Assembly: GCA_024234995.1 (NCBI GenBank)
Contig: JACKNF010000001.1
Location: 186,001 to 250,000, forward strand
DNA length: 64,000 nucleotides
From: Gammaproteobacteria bacterium
Lineage (GTDB): Bacteria; Pseudomonadota; Gammaproteobacteria; Competibacterales; Competibacteraceae
Reading direction: 5' to 3'
Below are positions 1-8,062 of this stretch, one piece after another. The notes under the pieces were generated by a model. That model was given only the letters and a program-made list of their open reading frames with translations, was not told the DNA's origin and did not search any database. The translations under genes were made by a program, and so were the position numbers. Numbering within the stretch: the stretch's first letter is position 1; each line of letters begins with the position of its first letter.

Positions 1-89
1 ATTGGCTATCACCGTATGCAGGATACGGATCATTGGAATCAAAAGAGGCCAGGGGATTCACCAGGATCGCCTTCGCGCGTCCAGCAGCG

Positions 90-751
90 CTATAGCGCCT
101 CAACCAAAACTGAATCGCCGAAGGTCTCGATTCCCCGTTGTTCAGCAACCTTGCGCGCCCGCGCATCGATCATCGGCAAAATTACGATCAGCCGGTTGGC
201 TTGCCGCCCGTGGCGTTTCTCATAAAATCTTGCCTTGCGCTCAAAAATATACATTCCCGCCTTGTCAATCGACGACTTCAATTCTTTAATTCACAGATCA
301 GCAACAAACCATTCTTAACGATCACATCTAGCTCCATCTAATCCGGCCGGCCAAACACCTCGCCCTGATCGTCATACTCGTTGACATCGAGCACCTGCAC
401 CCCAAACGTCTTCTCCAGAATCCCGGCCAACGCATCGCGGAACGCCTTCTTAGATTGCAGGCCCCAGCGTGATCCCAACGCACCGGTGCTGCGGTCATGT
501 TATTTTGCTTGAGCCATGATTTCCTCATGGAGTCGCAGCAGTTCTTTTTGGTTTTCCGCCCACTTGCGTGTTTACTTTTTCTGATCGCAGCGTAACTCCG
601 CCAGCAGATCGTAGAACCGGTCTTAAGTTTCCTCGCACCCCGCATATTCCCGGCGGGTCAGCTTCAAAATATAGGCATGCAGCTCCGGATTCGTTCACAA
701 CAAATCCGGTAGTTCTTGGCGGATGGTTTGCTTCAGCAATTCCGTGCTCAT
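90..751 (-). pseudogene. Decayed DUF3782-type (coiled-coil plus nuclease-like) gene
   Basis: Read from the ATG at 751, one frame gives an N-terminus MSTELLKQTIRQELPDLL followed by a charged coiled-coil stretch, a GALGSRWGLQ segment and an EVFGRPD-(stop)-MELDVIVKNG segment. After a frame change it continues ELK-SSIDKAGMYIFERKARFYE to a stop at 90. This order (helical Lys/Glu/Trp-rich N-terminus, then a PD-(D/E)XK-like core with D..I and E.K) is that of DUF3782 family proteins. I count five in-frame stops (TGA, TAA, TAA, TAA, TAG), most one base from CAA, CAG or CGA codons. Near 280-298 a short duplication of a gaatt-aag motif shifts the frame. The gene is therefore dead. The family assignment is from memory of its sequence pattern; the decay is seen directly. 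Confidence 0.75.
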
Positions 752-824
752 GGTGCTTACATCGTTGGTTGGTTATCGAAACTCCCTTCGCGAAGAGGAA
801 GAACACGAGAGGAGGAAGGAATGC

Positions 825-1853
825 CTATACGGGTGGTAATGTCTCGCGCCCGAACCGTACCAGCACGCCAATCCGTTGTTCGCCGAGCGAATCCAGCTCG
901 ATCAGTGAAATTGTTTCGCCGGGTTCCGGCGACTGAGGGGATAGCTTGATCCCAAGCCGGGTCAAGCGCAGAGTGAGGGGGCGGGCCTGCAAATAAGTCT
1001 CTGGCTGGCTGAGTACTTGCTGGATCTGTTTCAGATAATCGTCCAGTGTTGCTAATGGCTTACGTGCTGCTACCAGGTCTTTCTCGACCTGGATCAGACG
1101 CTGCTCTAACGCCGTCTCCCGGTGCATACTGGAATCCGTAGGCGATAGCAATGGTTGTAATCCTTGGGCGTGACTGCGCAACGCCCGTAACTGGGCCTGC
1201 AATCGCCGCCGTTGTTCCTCCAGCATACTGCGCTGATCGCGCAGATAGTTAATCCGTTCCAGTGCCCGTGTCGCTAGGAATACCAGCATCCGTTGCTGCA
1301 AATCCTCCCGTAACTGTTTTTCGTTGATTGCCGGGAAAAACAGCCGATGCCGCGAAAAACTGACTCGAATCTGCCGGACATCGCGCACCAATACATCACC
1401 CCGCAGCGCTGTTCCAAAAGATTCAGTCTCCTGCTTAATCATCAGCATGAGGGCATAACACCGCTCCGCTCCGTTCTCCTTGAAGAAGGCTTGAATGCCA
1501 GGCGCTTCAGCCAATAGTGCTTGCAAGTCATCTGTTGTCGCAAAAAACGCATTGACTTGGGGATCACGCGACCATGCGCGGGCATCGAGAGTCGCCGCCG
1601 GCGGTAATTGCCGTAGCACCTTTTCTACATAAAGCGACGCCGTTTCCACAGCGCCTAGCAGTTTATCGGCATAATTGCCGACCAAGCGGATACGTGGCTC
1701 GCTGGCGTCCACGACGTGCTCGATCGCGTCGCGCATCGCCGCTAACCGCTCTTGATGGCGGCGATGTTCCGCCAAATGCTGTTGCGCAAAAGCCGCTAAA
1801 CCACCGAAAACCTGATGCAGAAACCCCTGATCGTTGGTCATTGCCTTCGCCAA
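825..1853 (-). CDS. Conserved protein of unknown function, coiled-coil rich (paralogue of 61964-63016)
   Basis: 342 aa, no signal peptide and no transmembrane segment. The first 120 residues are globular and align with the 350-aa protein at 61964-63016: AIEHVVDASEPRIRLVGNY here against AIERVVDGTDPRLRAVRNY there, then DPQVNAFFA against DPRVRALFA. A second matching block is LRGDVLVRDVRQIRVSFSRHR against LQGDLMRRDVAQTVINFRDPR. Residues about 200-245 and 265-300 are heptad-like and rich in Arg, Gln, Glu and Leu, so coiled coil is likely. The start lies only 4 bases after the stop of the upstream HNH nuclease gene, which implies one transcript. Function is unknown; I do not recognise a named domain. 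The gene is intact. Confidence 0.8.
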   Translation of the reverse strand: MAKAMTNDQGFLHQVFGGLAAFAQQHLAEHRRHQERLAAMRDAIEHVVDASEPRIRLVGNYADKLLGAVETASLYVEKVLRQLPPAATLDARAWSRDPQVNAFFATTDDLQALLAEAPGIQAFFKENGAERCYALMLMIKQETESFGTALRGDVLVRDVRQIRVSFSRHRLFFPAINEKQLREDLQQRMLVFLATRALERINYLRDQRSMLEEQRRRLQAQLRALRSHAQGLQPLLSPTDSSMHRETALEQRLIQVEKDLVAARKPLATLDDYLKQIQQVLSQPETYLQARPLTLRLTRLGIKLSPQSPEPGETISLIELDSLGEQRIGVLVRFGRETLPPV

Positions 1854-1857
1854 TTTT

Positions 1858-2457
1858 TCAGGACAACCCCATTAATCGCCGGTGTAACGGGCTTGTCCGG
1901 GGAAAATGCGCACGCAGAAAATCCATCTGATCGGCCAATACCCGCTTGCCTTGCAGATATACATATTCCGCGTGATTAGGCGCAAACGGGATCGCCAGCA
2001 ATTGCATTCCCGCCTGTTCCGGTGTCTTGCCGCCCTTGCGGTGATTACAAGGCTTGCAAGCGGTGACTACATTGTTCCAGTGATCAATACCACCCTGCAC
2101 AACGGGCCGGACGTGATCACGGGATAAATCCCGGACTGCAAACGTCTCGCCGCAGTACAGGCAGGTATTGCAATCACGCCGGAACAATGCAGCATTTGAC
2201 AGTGGCGGCACATAGCCCTCACGCGCCCGCAGCCGGGCGTAGGCCCCGCCCTGGGTAGCCAGGATGGAATTGACGGTGACGATGCTGCGCTGACCGTTGT
2301 GAGCATTGAATCCGCCACGTACCGTATAAAGCACAATACCGCAGGTGTAGGCGACCTGCTCGGCGCAATAAAGGCGAACTGCCTGTTGATAATTAATCCA
2401 TTCCAACGGCATTCCCGTGACATCCGTGTGCAGAACCTGCTGCTCCAGCCCGTACAT
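1858..2457 (-). CDS. HNH endonuclease
   Basis: 199 aa. The HNH nuclease core lies near residues 97-140: two zinc-type pairs, CLYCGE and CKPCNHRKG, flank the catalytic SRDHVRPVVQGG segment and the NNVV Asn. The N-terminal part (VLHTDVTGMPLEWINYQQAVRLY) is typical of the small free-standing bacterial HNH proteins of about 190 aa that are widespread in environmental proteobacteria; their cellular role is usually not known. The start is supported by an aaggtg ribosome-binding site 7 bases upstream. The next gene begins 4 bases after its stop, so the unknown 342-aa protein is probably co-expressed. No intron, intein or phage genes surround it, so it does not look like a homing enzyme inside a host gene. 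Confidence 0.88.
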   Translation of the reverse strand: MYGLEQQVLHTDVTGMPLEWINYQQAVRLYCAEQVAYTCGIVLYTVRGGFNAHNGQRSIVTVNSILATQGGAYARLRAREGYVPPLSNAALFRRDCNTCLYCGETFAVRDLSRDHVRPVVQGGIDHWNNVVTACKPCNHRKGGKTPEQAGMQLLAIPFAPNHAEYVYLQGKRVLADQMDFLRAHFPRTSPLHRRLMGLS

Positions 2458-2600
2458 ACATCACCTTTGCCTGTTTCCTATTTCCGCGCTGCATCGTCGC
2501 CAATCGACATGAAGCTTTGTTGACATCCAACAGATAGACGTAAAAACCGCTGGCGGGTTGCGCTGATCCAGATTTCTCTATGCGTGTTGTAATCATTCAG

Positions 2601-2706
2601 CCCTCTTGCCTCCTATCAAGGAGACGAAGGCGAGGGTGAGGAGGTAAGTCATTGAAACCGCTGCTCTCACCTCGCTGCCCCTCTCCCGCAAGCGAGTGAG
2701 GGGAAT
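2601..2706. repeat. Two adjacent REP-like GC-rich palindromes
   Basis: 2601-2643 has C-rich and G-rich halves around tatcaa (cctcttgcctcc / ggagacgaaggcgaggg). 2664-2706 has cctcgc and gcgag(t)gagggg halves. Similar C-rich/G-rich imperfect hairpins occur between genes at 7935, 17799, 48298 and 56655, so these look like a dispersed REP-type element rather than a gene-specific site. Confidence 0.45.
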
Positions 2707-2739
2707 GAACGGTTACCGCTTGTTTTGGTTCTGCCCCTG

Positions 2740-2767
2740 TTGTGATGTAGCAAGTCTAGGCTACTAT
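2740..2767 (+). promoter_or_regulatory. Possible sigma-70 promoter of the pnt operon
   Basis: TTGTGA at 2740-2745 and TACTAT at 2762-2767 with a 16-base spacer, about 150 bases before the pntAA start. Each hexamer matches the consensus at 4 of 6 positions; no other candidate in the interval is better. Weak evidence. Confidence 0.3.
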
Positions 2768-2828
2768 TCTACAAGTATGGCGCGTCTCCCGCCGCTGGCG
2801 CGCATGCCCACCTGCAAACTTTGATAGT

Positions 2829-2854
2829 CTGGCCGGCTTCGAGCCAGCTTTTTT
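2829..2854 (+). terminator. Hairpin with T-run in the pntAA leader (terminator or attenuator)
   Basis: ctggc at 2829-2833 can pair with gccag at 2843-2847, followed directly by six T (2849-2854). It sits about 60 bases before the pntAA ATG. No plus-strand gene lies just upstream for it to terminate, so it could be a leader attenuator. The stem is only 5 bp. Confidence 0.35.
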
Positions 2855-2914
2855 CATGTCCGTTTTCGGACGGGCGGGCGTCTGGAAAAACAACCACCGT
2901 GTGAGGACAACAAT

Positions 2915-4042
2915 ATGCCTGTTCGTATGGCCGTCCCGAAAGAAATGATTTCGGGCGAACAGCGGGTCGCGCTGGACCCGACGATGGCCGAGCGTTTTAC
3001 TAAGCTCGGCGTGGAAATTCTGGTGGAAAAAGGCGCAGGTTTAAGCGCCTTCTTCACTGATGAAACTTATAGTAAAAGCAGCCGGCTGGTGGACGGCGCT
3101 CAGACGCTGTATGCCGAGGCTGATGTGGTCTTTAAGGTGCAAGGACCTACTCTGGAAGAGGTCGAGTTACTCAAGGACGGTTCGGTTCTGCTGGCTGTGC
3201 TGTTGCCACATCGTAATCTGGATGTGGTTAAGCGGTTGTGCGACAAGAAGATCACCAGCTTCGCCATGGAACTGATTCCGCGTATCTCCCGCGCCCAGTC
3301 GATGGATGTGCTGTCCTCCCAGGCTGCTGTGGCTGGTTATTATGTGGCATTGCGCGCTGCGATCTTGGCCAGCGGATTCTTTCCGATGCTGACCACTGCC
3401 GCTGGCACGATTCGTCCGTCCAAGGTGGTCATCGTCGGCGCCGGTGTGGCTGGATTGCAAGCCATCGCGACCGCTAAGCGGTTGGGCGCGATGGTGGAAG
3501 CCTATGACATCCGCCCAGCGGCTCGCCAGGAAATCGAATCGCTGGGCGCCAAGATGATCGATACGGGCGTTAATGCGGCTGCCGAGGGCGGTTACGCCCG
3601 CGAGTTGACGGCGGAAGAAAAGCAGAAGCAGGCCGAGGTGCTGGCCAAGCATATCGCTGCTGCTCATGCAGTTATCACGACCGCCGCCATTCCTGGCCGG
3701 GCGGCGCCAAAGATTGTGACCGCCGCGATGGTGGAAAACATGAAGCGTGGCGCAGTGATCGTCGATCTGGCGGCGGAATCCGGCGGTAATTGCGACTTGA
3801 CTCGCCCCGGCGAAACCTATGAGCACAATGGTGTGGTGATCGACGGTCCGCTCAATATCCCCAGCAACTTCCCGGTTCCGGCCAGCGAAATGTACGCGAA
3901 GAACCTGTTCAACTTCCTGTCGCCGATGATCAAGGATGGCGCACTGAATTTGGACTGGGACGACGAAGTGATCGCCAAGAGCGCGTTGACCCGTGATGGG
4001 CAGGTCGTTCACGAACCCACCCGCAAACTGCTCGAACAATAA
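2915..4042 (+). CDS. pntAA: NAD(P) transhydrogenase subunit alpha part 1 (domain I, NAD(H)-binding)
   Basis: 375 aa, the soluble NAD(H)-binding domain I of proton-translocating transhydrogenase, which transfers hydride between NADH and NADP+ at the cost of the proton gradient. The alanine-dehydrogenase-like fold is recognisable from MPVRMAVPKE at the start, SSQAAVAGYYVALRAA near 134-149, and the GAGVAG dinucleotide-binding turn at 175-180 followed by LQAIATAKRLGA. The length fits the Rhodospirillum-type enzyme in which the alpha chain is split into two proteins (PntAA and PntAB), unlike the fused E. coli PntA. It is first in a pntAA-pntAB-pntB operon; the next start is 14 bases downstream. 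A gagga ribosome-binding site precedes the ATG. Confidence 0.95.
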   Translation: MPVRMAVPKEMISGEQRVALDPTMAERFTKLGVEILVEKGAGLSAFFTDETYSKSSRLVDGAQTLYAEADVVFKVQGPTLEEVELLKDGSVLLAVLLPHRNLDVVKRLCDKKITSFAMELIPRISRAQSMDVLSSQAAVAGYYVALRAAILASGFFPMLTTAAGTIRPSKVVIVGAGVAGLQAIATAKRLGAMVEAYDIRPAARQEIESLGAKMIDTGVNAAAEGGYARELTAEEKQKQAEVLAKHIAAAHAVITTAAIPGRAAPKIVTAAMVENMKRGAVIVDLAAESGGNCDLTRPGETYEHNGVVIDGPLNIPSNFPVPASEMYAKNLFNFLSPMIKDGALNLDWDDEVIAKSALTRDGQVVHEPTRKLLEQ

Positions 4043-4056
4043 CCCGGAGACGCACG

Positions 4057-4358
4057 ATGGAAGCAGTGGTTAGCTTTTTTTCTCCCATCTACATCCTCAT
4101 GCTGGCCGCCATTCTCGGCTATGAAATTATCGGCAAGGTGCCGGTGATCCTGCATACCCCGCTGATGTCCGGCACCAACTTTGTCCACGGCATCGTGCTG
4201 GTCGGCGCAATGGTGGCTCTGGGCCAAGCGGAAACCCCTTGGAGCAAGCCATCGGTTTCCTGGCCGTATTGCTGGGCGCCGGTAATGCGGTCGGCGGCTA
4301 CTTCGTCACCGAACGGATGCTGGAAATGTTCAAGAGCAGCAAGGGTCAGGAGAAGTAA
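4057..4358 (+). pseudogene. pntAB: NAD(P) transhydrogenase subunit alpha part 2, interrupted by a 1-base frameshift
   Basis: The reading frame starts as a normal PntAB membrane protein (PIYILMLAAILGYEIIGKVP, then TPLMSGTNFVHGIVLVGAMVALGQAETP). At 4235-4240 (CCCCTT) the frame is lost. Removing the effect of one missing base restores LEQAIGFLAVLLGAGNAVGGYFVTERMLEMFK and a TAA at 4356-4358, 3 bases before pntB. The repaired protein would be 100 aa with three membrane helices, the usual PntAB length. As written the gene reads on out of frame to 4374, overlapping the pntB start. Because pntAA and pntB are intact and the break is in a homopolymer-like run, either a sequence error or a recent mutation is possible. 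I see no classical slippery site. Confidence 0.9.
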
Positions 4359-4361
4359 GTC

Positions 4362-5765
4362 ATGGGTTATCTGATTGAAACGATTTATTTCCTGACGGCG
4401 GTGGTATTCATCGTCGGCCTCAAGCGGATGTCGCATCCGACGACCGCACGTAGCGGTATCGTCTGGGCGGGCTATGGGATGGTGCTGGCAACGCTGTTCA
4501 GCTTTGCCCACCCGCAAATCCAGGCTGGACCGGGTAATTATTTCTTGATGGTGGTTGCGATTGCCATTGGTGGCGTCATCGCCTGGTGGGGCGCTAAGAA
4601 AGTGGAAATGACCGCCATGCCGCAAATGATCGCCATTTACAATGGCATGGGCGGCGGCGCAGCAGCGGCAATTGCGGCAGTAGAGCTGCTCAAGGATCAT
4701 AGCGGCGGCGGGCCGGAAACCCATGTTCTGATCATGGCGGTGGCCGGTGCGTTGATTGGCGCAGTGGCTTTCTCCGGTTCGGTGATCGCTTTCGGCAAGC
4801 TGCAAGAACTCAAGTTCTTCAAGGATGATGCTAAGTTTCGTTTCACTGGGCAGCAGAAGTTCAATGCGGCGGTTTTCGGCGCGGCGATCGTGCTGGGCTT
4901 GGTCATTGCGCTGAGCCATAGCTCCAACGGTGCTCTGATTTCGGTGTTCTTCCTGCTGGCGCTGGCCTTTGGCGCGATGATGGCCTTACCCATCGGTGGC
5001 GCGGATATGCCGGTCGTCATCTCGCTGTTCAATGCTTTCACTGGCTTGGCCGTGGCGCTGGAAGGTTTTGTGCTGGGCAATTCGGCGATGATCATTGCCG
5101 GTATCATCGTAGGTTCATCGGGCACGCTGTTAACCTTGATGATGGCCAAGGCGATGAACCGTTCCGTATCGAATGTGCTGTTCAGCAACTGGGCGGCGCT
5201 GGCCAGTGGCGAGGCGCAGGCGGTGACCGGTAGCCTCAAGGCGATGGAGCCGCCGGATGCGGCGATTCAGATGGCTTACGCCAGCAAGGTCATTATCGTT
5301 CCCGGTTATGGCATGGCAGTGGCTCAGGCGCAGCACAAGATTTGGGAAATGTGCAAGCTGCTGATAGAGCGCGACGTCGACGTCAAATTCGCTATTCATC
5401 CGGTCGCAGGCCGGATGCCCGGCCATATGAATGTGCTGTTGGCGGAAGCCGGCGTGCCCTACGACCTGATCTTCGACATGGATGAGATCAATGAAGAATT
5501 CTCCACTGCTGACGTGGCGCTGGTCATCGGCGCGAATGACGTGGTAAATCCGGCGGCGCGCACTGACAAATCCAGCCCGATCTATGGCATGCCCATTCTG
5601 AATGTGGATTACGCCAAGAATGTGCAGGTGATCAAACGTGGCAAGGGCGTGGGTTTCGCGGGCATCGAGAACGCGCTGTTCTTCGCTGACAACACCCGGA
5701 TGGTGTATGGTGACGCCCAGAAGGTGACTGCAGGGTTGATTCAAGGCATCAAGGATCTCGGCTAG
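4362..5765 (+). CDS. pntB: NAD(P) transhydrogenase subunit beta (membrane domain II plus NADP(H)-binding domain III)
   Basis: 467 aa, usual length for PntB. Residues 1-270 are a series of hydrophobic helices (domain II, proton channel); the C-terminal part is the Rossmann-like NADP(H) domain III, with VPGYGMAVAQAQ near 313-325 (NADP-binding loop), HPVAGRMPGHMN and GANDVVNPAA. It works in the inner membrane with PntAA and PntAB, making or balancing NADPH. It starts 3 bases after the restored pntAB stop and is followed by a strong terminator, so it is the last gene of the operon. The gene is intact. If pntAB were truly dead, PntB would lack its partner helices and the enzyme would not assemble. 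Confidence 0.96.
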   Translation: MGYLIETIYFLTAVVFIVGLKRMSHPTTARSGIVWAGYGMVLATLFSFAHPQIQAGPGNYFLMVVAIAIGGVIAWWGAKKVEMTAMPQMIAIYNGMGGGAAAAIAAVELLKDHSGGGPETHVLIMAVAGALIGAVAFSGSVIAFGKLQELKFFKDDAKFRFTGQQKFNAAVFGAAIVLGLVIALSHSSNGALISVFFLLALAFGAMMALPIGGADMPVVISLFNAFTGLAVALEGFVLGNSAMIIAGIIVGSSGTLLTLMMAKAMNRSVSNVLFSNWAALASGEAQAVTGSLKAMEPPDAAIQMAYASKVIIVPGYGMAVAQAQHKIWEMCKLLIERDVDVKFAIHPVAGRMPGHMNVLLAEAGVPYDLIFDMDEINEEFSTADVALVIGANDVVNPAARTDKSSPIYGMPILNVDYAKNVQVIKRGKGVGFAGIENALFFADNTRMVYGDAQKVTAGLIQGIKDLG

Positions 5766-5785
5766 ACCGGCGTGAGGTAATGTAG

Positions 5786-5816
5786 CAAGGCGGCCTGCGG
5801 GCCGCCTTGTTTTTTG
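5786..5816 (+). terminator. Rho-independent terminator of the pnt operon
   Basis: A perfect 9-bp stem, aaggcggcc at 5787-5795 pairing with ggccgcctt at 5800-5808, with a 4-base loop and a run of six T at 5810-5815. It begins about 20 bases after the pntB stop. Confidence 0.9.
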
Positions 5817-5872
5817 CAGCATTGCGCGTGTCAAGCTGGACAGTAATAAAATCAGGAACGCATTGCGCCCTG

Positions 5873-6829
5873 CTACTGTCCATCCAACAATTCCCAACAG
5901 AGCTGCAATACCTTTTCTGTCTGGAGTCCATGAAAGCAGCTTCGCTCGTGGTAGGGAAGTTGCCGCGTGTTGCAGGAACACGTTGATGCATCTGCAAAGG
6001 CGATGCGGAACCGTTGGCCGGCATGACCATATTTTTCATGGTCGGTGGGGCCAAAAATCCCTACAGCCGGAGCACCCAGTTCAAAACCCAGATGCATGAT
6101 CGCGCTGTCGTTCGCTAAAACCAGTGCGGCTTTGGAAAGCAGCGCGGCGGTTTCATTGATGGTGGTTTCTCCGCACAAAATAGCAGCTGTCCCCGATAAT
6201 CCCCGTGCAACCGCTTCCGTAATGGGCCGCTCATCCGGTGCGCCGACTAACACAATCGCTCGGGTGGTACGGGCAGCCAGTGCGCTCAACACGGCTTGAA
6301 AGGACTCAACAGGCCAGCGTTTCTTCTCACTGGCTGCGCCTGGCGCTACAACAATCCAGCCATTGGTGCCCGGTATACCCCTGGCCTGCAGTTTCTCCAG
6401 CGCCGTGCGTTCGTTAACTTCATCGAAAAATTGAAAGACCGGCGGGTTGGGAAAATCGAAGCCCATCATCTCCAGGATTTCCCAGTGGCGTTCCCGCATG
6501 TTGGTTTTGCGGAAATGGCGGAATAATGGACTGTGCTCATCACAGCGCAGCAGCCAGGGAATTGGCGTGTTGCGCAAGTCGACGGCGTAATCGTAGCGAT
6601 CCTTGCGCAATTCCCGCAGCAGCCGCCCTTTCTCGCGCCAGCTGGCTTTCTTATCGTAAACCACGACCCGGTGAATATGCGGACTCTTTTCCAGCAGCGC
6701 GCTGGCTTTAGGACCGGCCAGCACCGTTAGTTTCGCGGACGGGAACTGGGTGGCAAGCGCCATAATGACCGGGGTCGTCATGATGACATCGCCCAGGTTG
6801 CTGAGCGTCACCACCAGTATTTGTCTCAT
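5873..6829 (-). CDS. Glycosyltransferase family 9 (heptosyltransferase-like)
   Basis: 318 aa with the GT9/ADP-heptose:LPS heptosyltransferase fold. The N-terminal acceptor domain begins MRQILVVTLSNLGDVIMTTP (canonical LGD near residue 12). The linker motif is APGAASEKKRWP near 165-175, and the donor-nucleotide site NDSAIMHLGFELGAPAVGIFGPTD lies near 240-263. Members of the family add heptose or related sugars to the LPS core at the inner face of the cytoplasmic membrane; the exact sugar and acceptor cannot be told here. The start overlaps the stop of the upstream alpha/beta-hydrolase gene by ATGA, so translation is probably coupled. It converges on the pnt operon. No other LPS core genes lie next to it. 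Confidence 0.88.
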   Translation of the reverse strand: MRQILVVTLSNLGDVIMTTPVIMALATQFPSAKLTVLAGPKASALLEKSPHIHRVVVYDKKASWREKGRLLRELRKDRYDYAVDLRNTPIPWLLRCDEHSPLFRHFRKTNMRERHWEILEMMGFDFPNPPVFQFFDEVNERTALEKLQARGIPGTNGWIVVAPGAASEKKRWPVESFQAVLSALAARTTRAIVLVGAPDERPITEAVARGLSGTAAILCGETTINETAALLSKAALVLANDSAIMHLGFELGAPAVGIFGPTDHEKYGHAGQRFRIAFADASTCSCNTRQLPYHERSCFHGLQTEKVLQLCWELLDGQ

Positions 6830-7686
6830 GGCTCCCGCACCATCGTTGCTTCTTCTGTCCGCTGGCGGGAGAAGGGTTGTACCTCTACCTCAAACCACTT
6901 CAGCACTTCATCCCACCAAGCGGCCTGCGGGTCTACCGGCCAACTGTTGTGGCCTGCTCTCTGGAAGATCCAGTGCCGCTTCGGCTCGTGCAAGGCGTCA
7001 TAGAGGTGCTGGCTGTGACGGGACGGGATAATCTCATCCTGTTCAGCGGCCAATACAGCAACTGGACCGTGATAGGCGTCCAAATAGAGCCGGCTTTCGT
7101 AGCGGTCGCGCAGCAGCCAGTCCACCGGAAGGTACCAGTACCGCCGTTGCGCTAAATTAACCAGGCTATCCCAAGGGGTGATCAGCACTACGCCCGCTAC
7201 CGGTAGTGTGCGATCGGCGGCTACACCCGCAGCAACGGCCGCGCCGAGAGACTCGCCCCAGACTAAAAGAGGTTCCCCAAACTCGGCCAGCACCCGCCGG
7301 GCGGTTTCCCGGCCATCGCGAATCAAGGCGTCTTCGCTTAGCTCGCCACTCCGTCCGCCATAGCCGGGATACTCTGCTAACACAACTCGATAACCTCGCG
7401 TTTCCAGCGCTAGCGGATAGTAAATCCGGTCACTCGCAGCGCCCGCGTTGCCGTGAAAAACGACCACTGTTCCCCGTGCTGGTGAATTTTCCGGTAAGAG
7501 ATTTCCAGTATAACCCCGGAAGTCCGCGCCTTTCCCAGGTCAAGGTTCGAGATGCAAGCCATTTCCCCGATGCACAGTACTGATCGGCGGCGCAGGATCA
7601 GGAAAATACAGCATCTTGCGCTGAATCAGCCAGACGAATCCAGTCAGCAACAGATAACCAGCTACGAGATAAAATAAAATACGCAT
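6826..7686 (-). pseudogene. Membrane-anchored alpha/beta hydrolase interrupted by an in-frame TGA
   Basis: One continuous frame runs from the ATG at 7686 to 6826 and is interrupted only by TGA at 7540-7542. Upstream of the stop: MRILFYLVAGYLLLTGFVWL (membrane anchor), then QRKMLYFPDP. Downstream: PGKGADFRGYTGN, the oxyanion region VVFHGNAGAASDR, the nucleophile motif GESLGA, an acid at AEQDEIIP and the catalytic His in AGHNSW. In relatives, as I recall them, the position of the stop is commonly Trp (TGG), so a TGG to TGA change is the simplest explanation. Without readthrough only a 48-residue anchor peptide is made, unless translation restarts at 7467. The gene is coupled by ATGA to the GT9 gene downstream. 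The substrate is unknown; relatives (BEM46/Bem46-like) are poorly defined serine hydrolases. Confidence 0.85.
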
Positions 7687-8062
7687 CAAGTGTCCCCGGA
7701 TGAGAGGATGCCAATCATCATAACTTCTAATGAAGCTTTCATGTGTCAAAGGCAACGGCAATTCTTCGAATTCTAAGGCCTGTTGCTTAGGGGATTTATG
7801 AAGAACGGTGGCCTAGCTTAGTTTTCTTGCTACGTAGTCAGGACAGTGCTTTTCAATAGATATCTATCGAGTTTTTTACGGGCTGGGTTGTGGGAGGCGT
7901 CACGGCCCAGCCAGGATTAAGAATTTAATCATTCATCCCCTCGCCCTCTGCCAAGGGGGAGCAGGGCGGTTCGCTCGTCACAGGCTACTCCAGGCCGGTG
8001 TCTTCTGCGTATAATCGTTTAATGCAAGAACTCAACAAATATCATGTCGTTCACGTCGTGTA
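7687..8062. other. 376-bp gene-free interval before scpA
   Basis: Divergent intergenic region between the hydrolase (minus) and scpA (plus). It holds an inverted repeat ggctggg (7881-7887)/cccagcc (7906-7912), a REP-like palindrome at 7935-7970, and TATAAT at 8010-8015 without a good -35 partner, which could be the scpA -10 box. No supported ORF. Confidence 0.5.
7935..7970. repeat. REP-like GC-rich palindrome
   Basis: ccctcgccctctgcc and ggggagcagggcg form an imperfect hairpin around aag. Same C-rich/G-rich style as the elements at 2601, 2664, 17799, 48298 and 56655. Confidence 0.4.

Larger units (their letters stand above)
2458..2914. other. 457-bp gene-free interval between HNH gene and pntAA
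   Basis: It separates the divergent HNH gene (minus) and pntAA (plus). It contains two GC-rich palindromic elements (2601-2643 and 2664-2706), a possible promoter for the pnt operon (2740-2767) and a short hairpin with a T-run (2829-2854). I see no convincing ORF: the 67-codon frame at 2393-2596 overlaps the HNH start and resembles nothing. Confidence 0.6.

Noticed and set aside
3167..4039. 290-codon ORF antisense to pntAA (and a 266-codon one antisense to pntAB/pntB)
   Set aside because: Shadow frame of well-supported genes; composition (His/Arg-rich) typical of antisense reading of high-GC coding DNA.
4235..4240. Programmed ribosomal frameshift in pntAB
   Set aside because: CCCCTT is not a known slippery heptamer and no downstream stimulatory structure stands out; transhydrogenases are not known to use frameshifting.
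7540..7542. Selenocysteine or programmed readthrough at the hydrolase TGA
   Set aside because: No selenocysteine context seen; a Trp is expected at this place, so a TGG to TGA change or an error is simpler.
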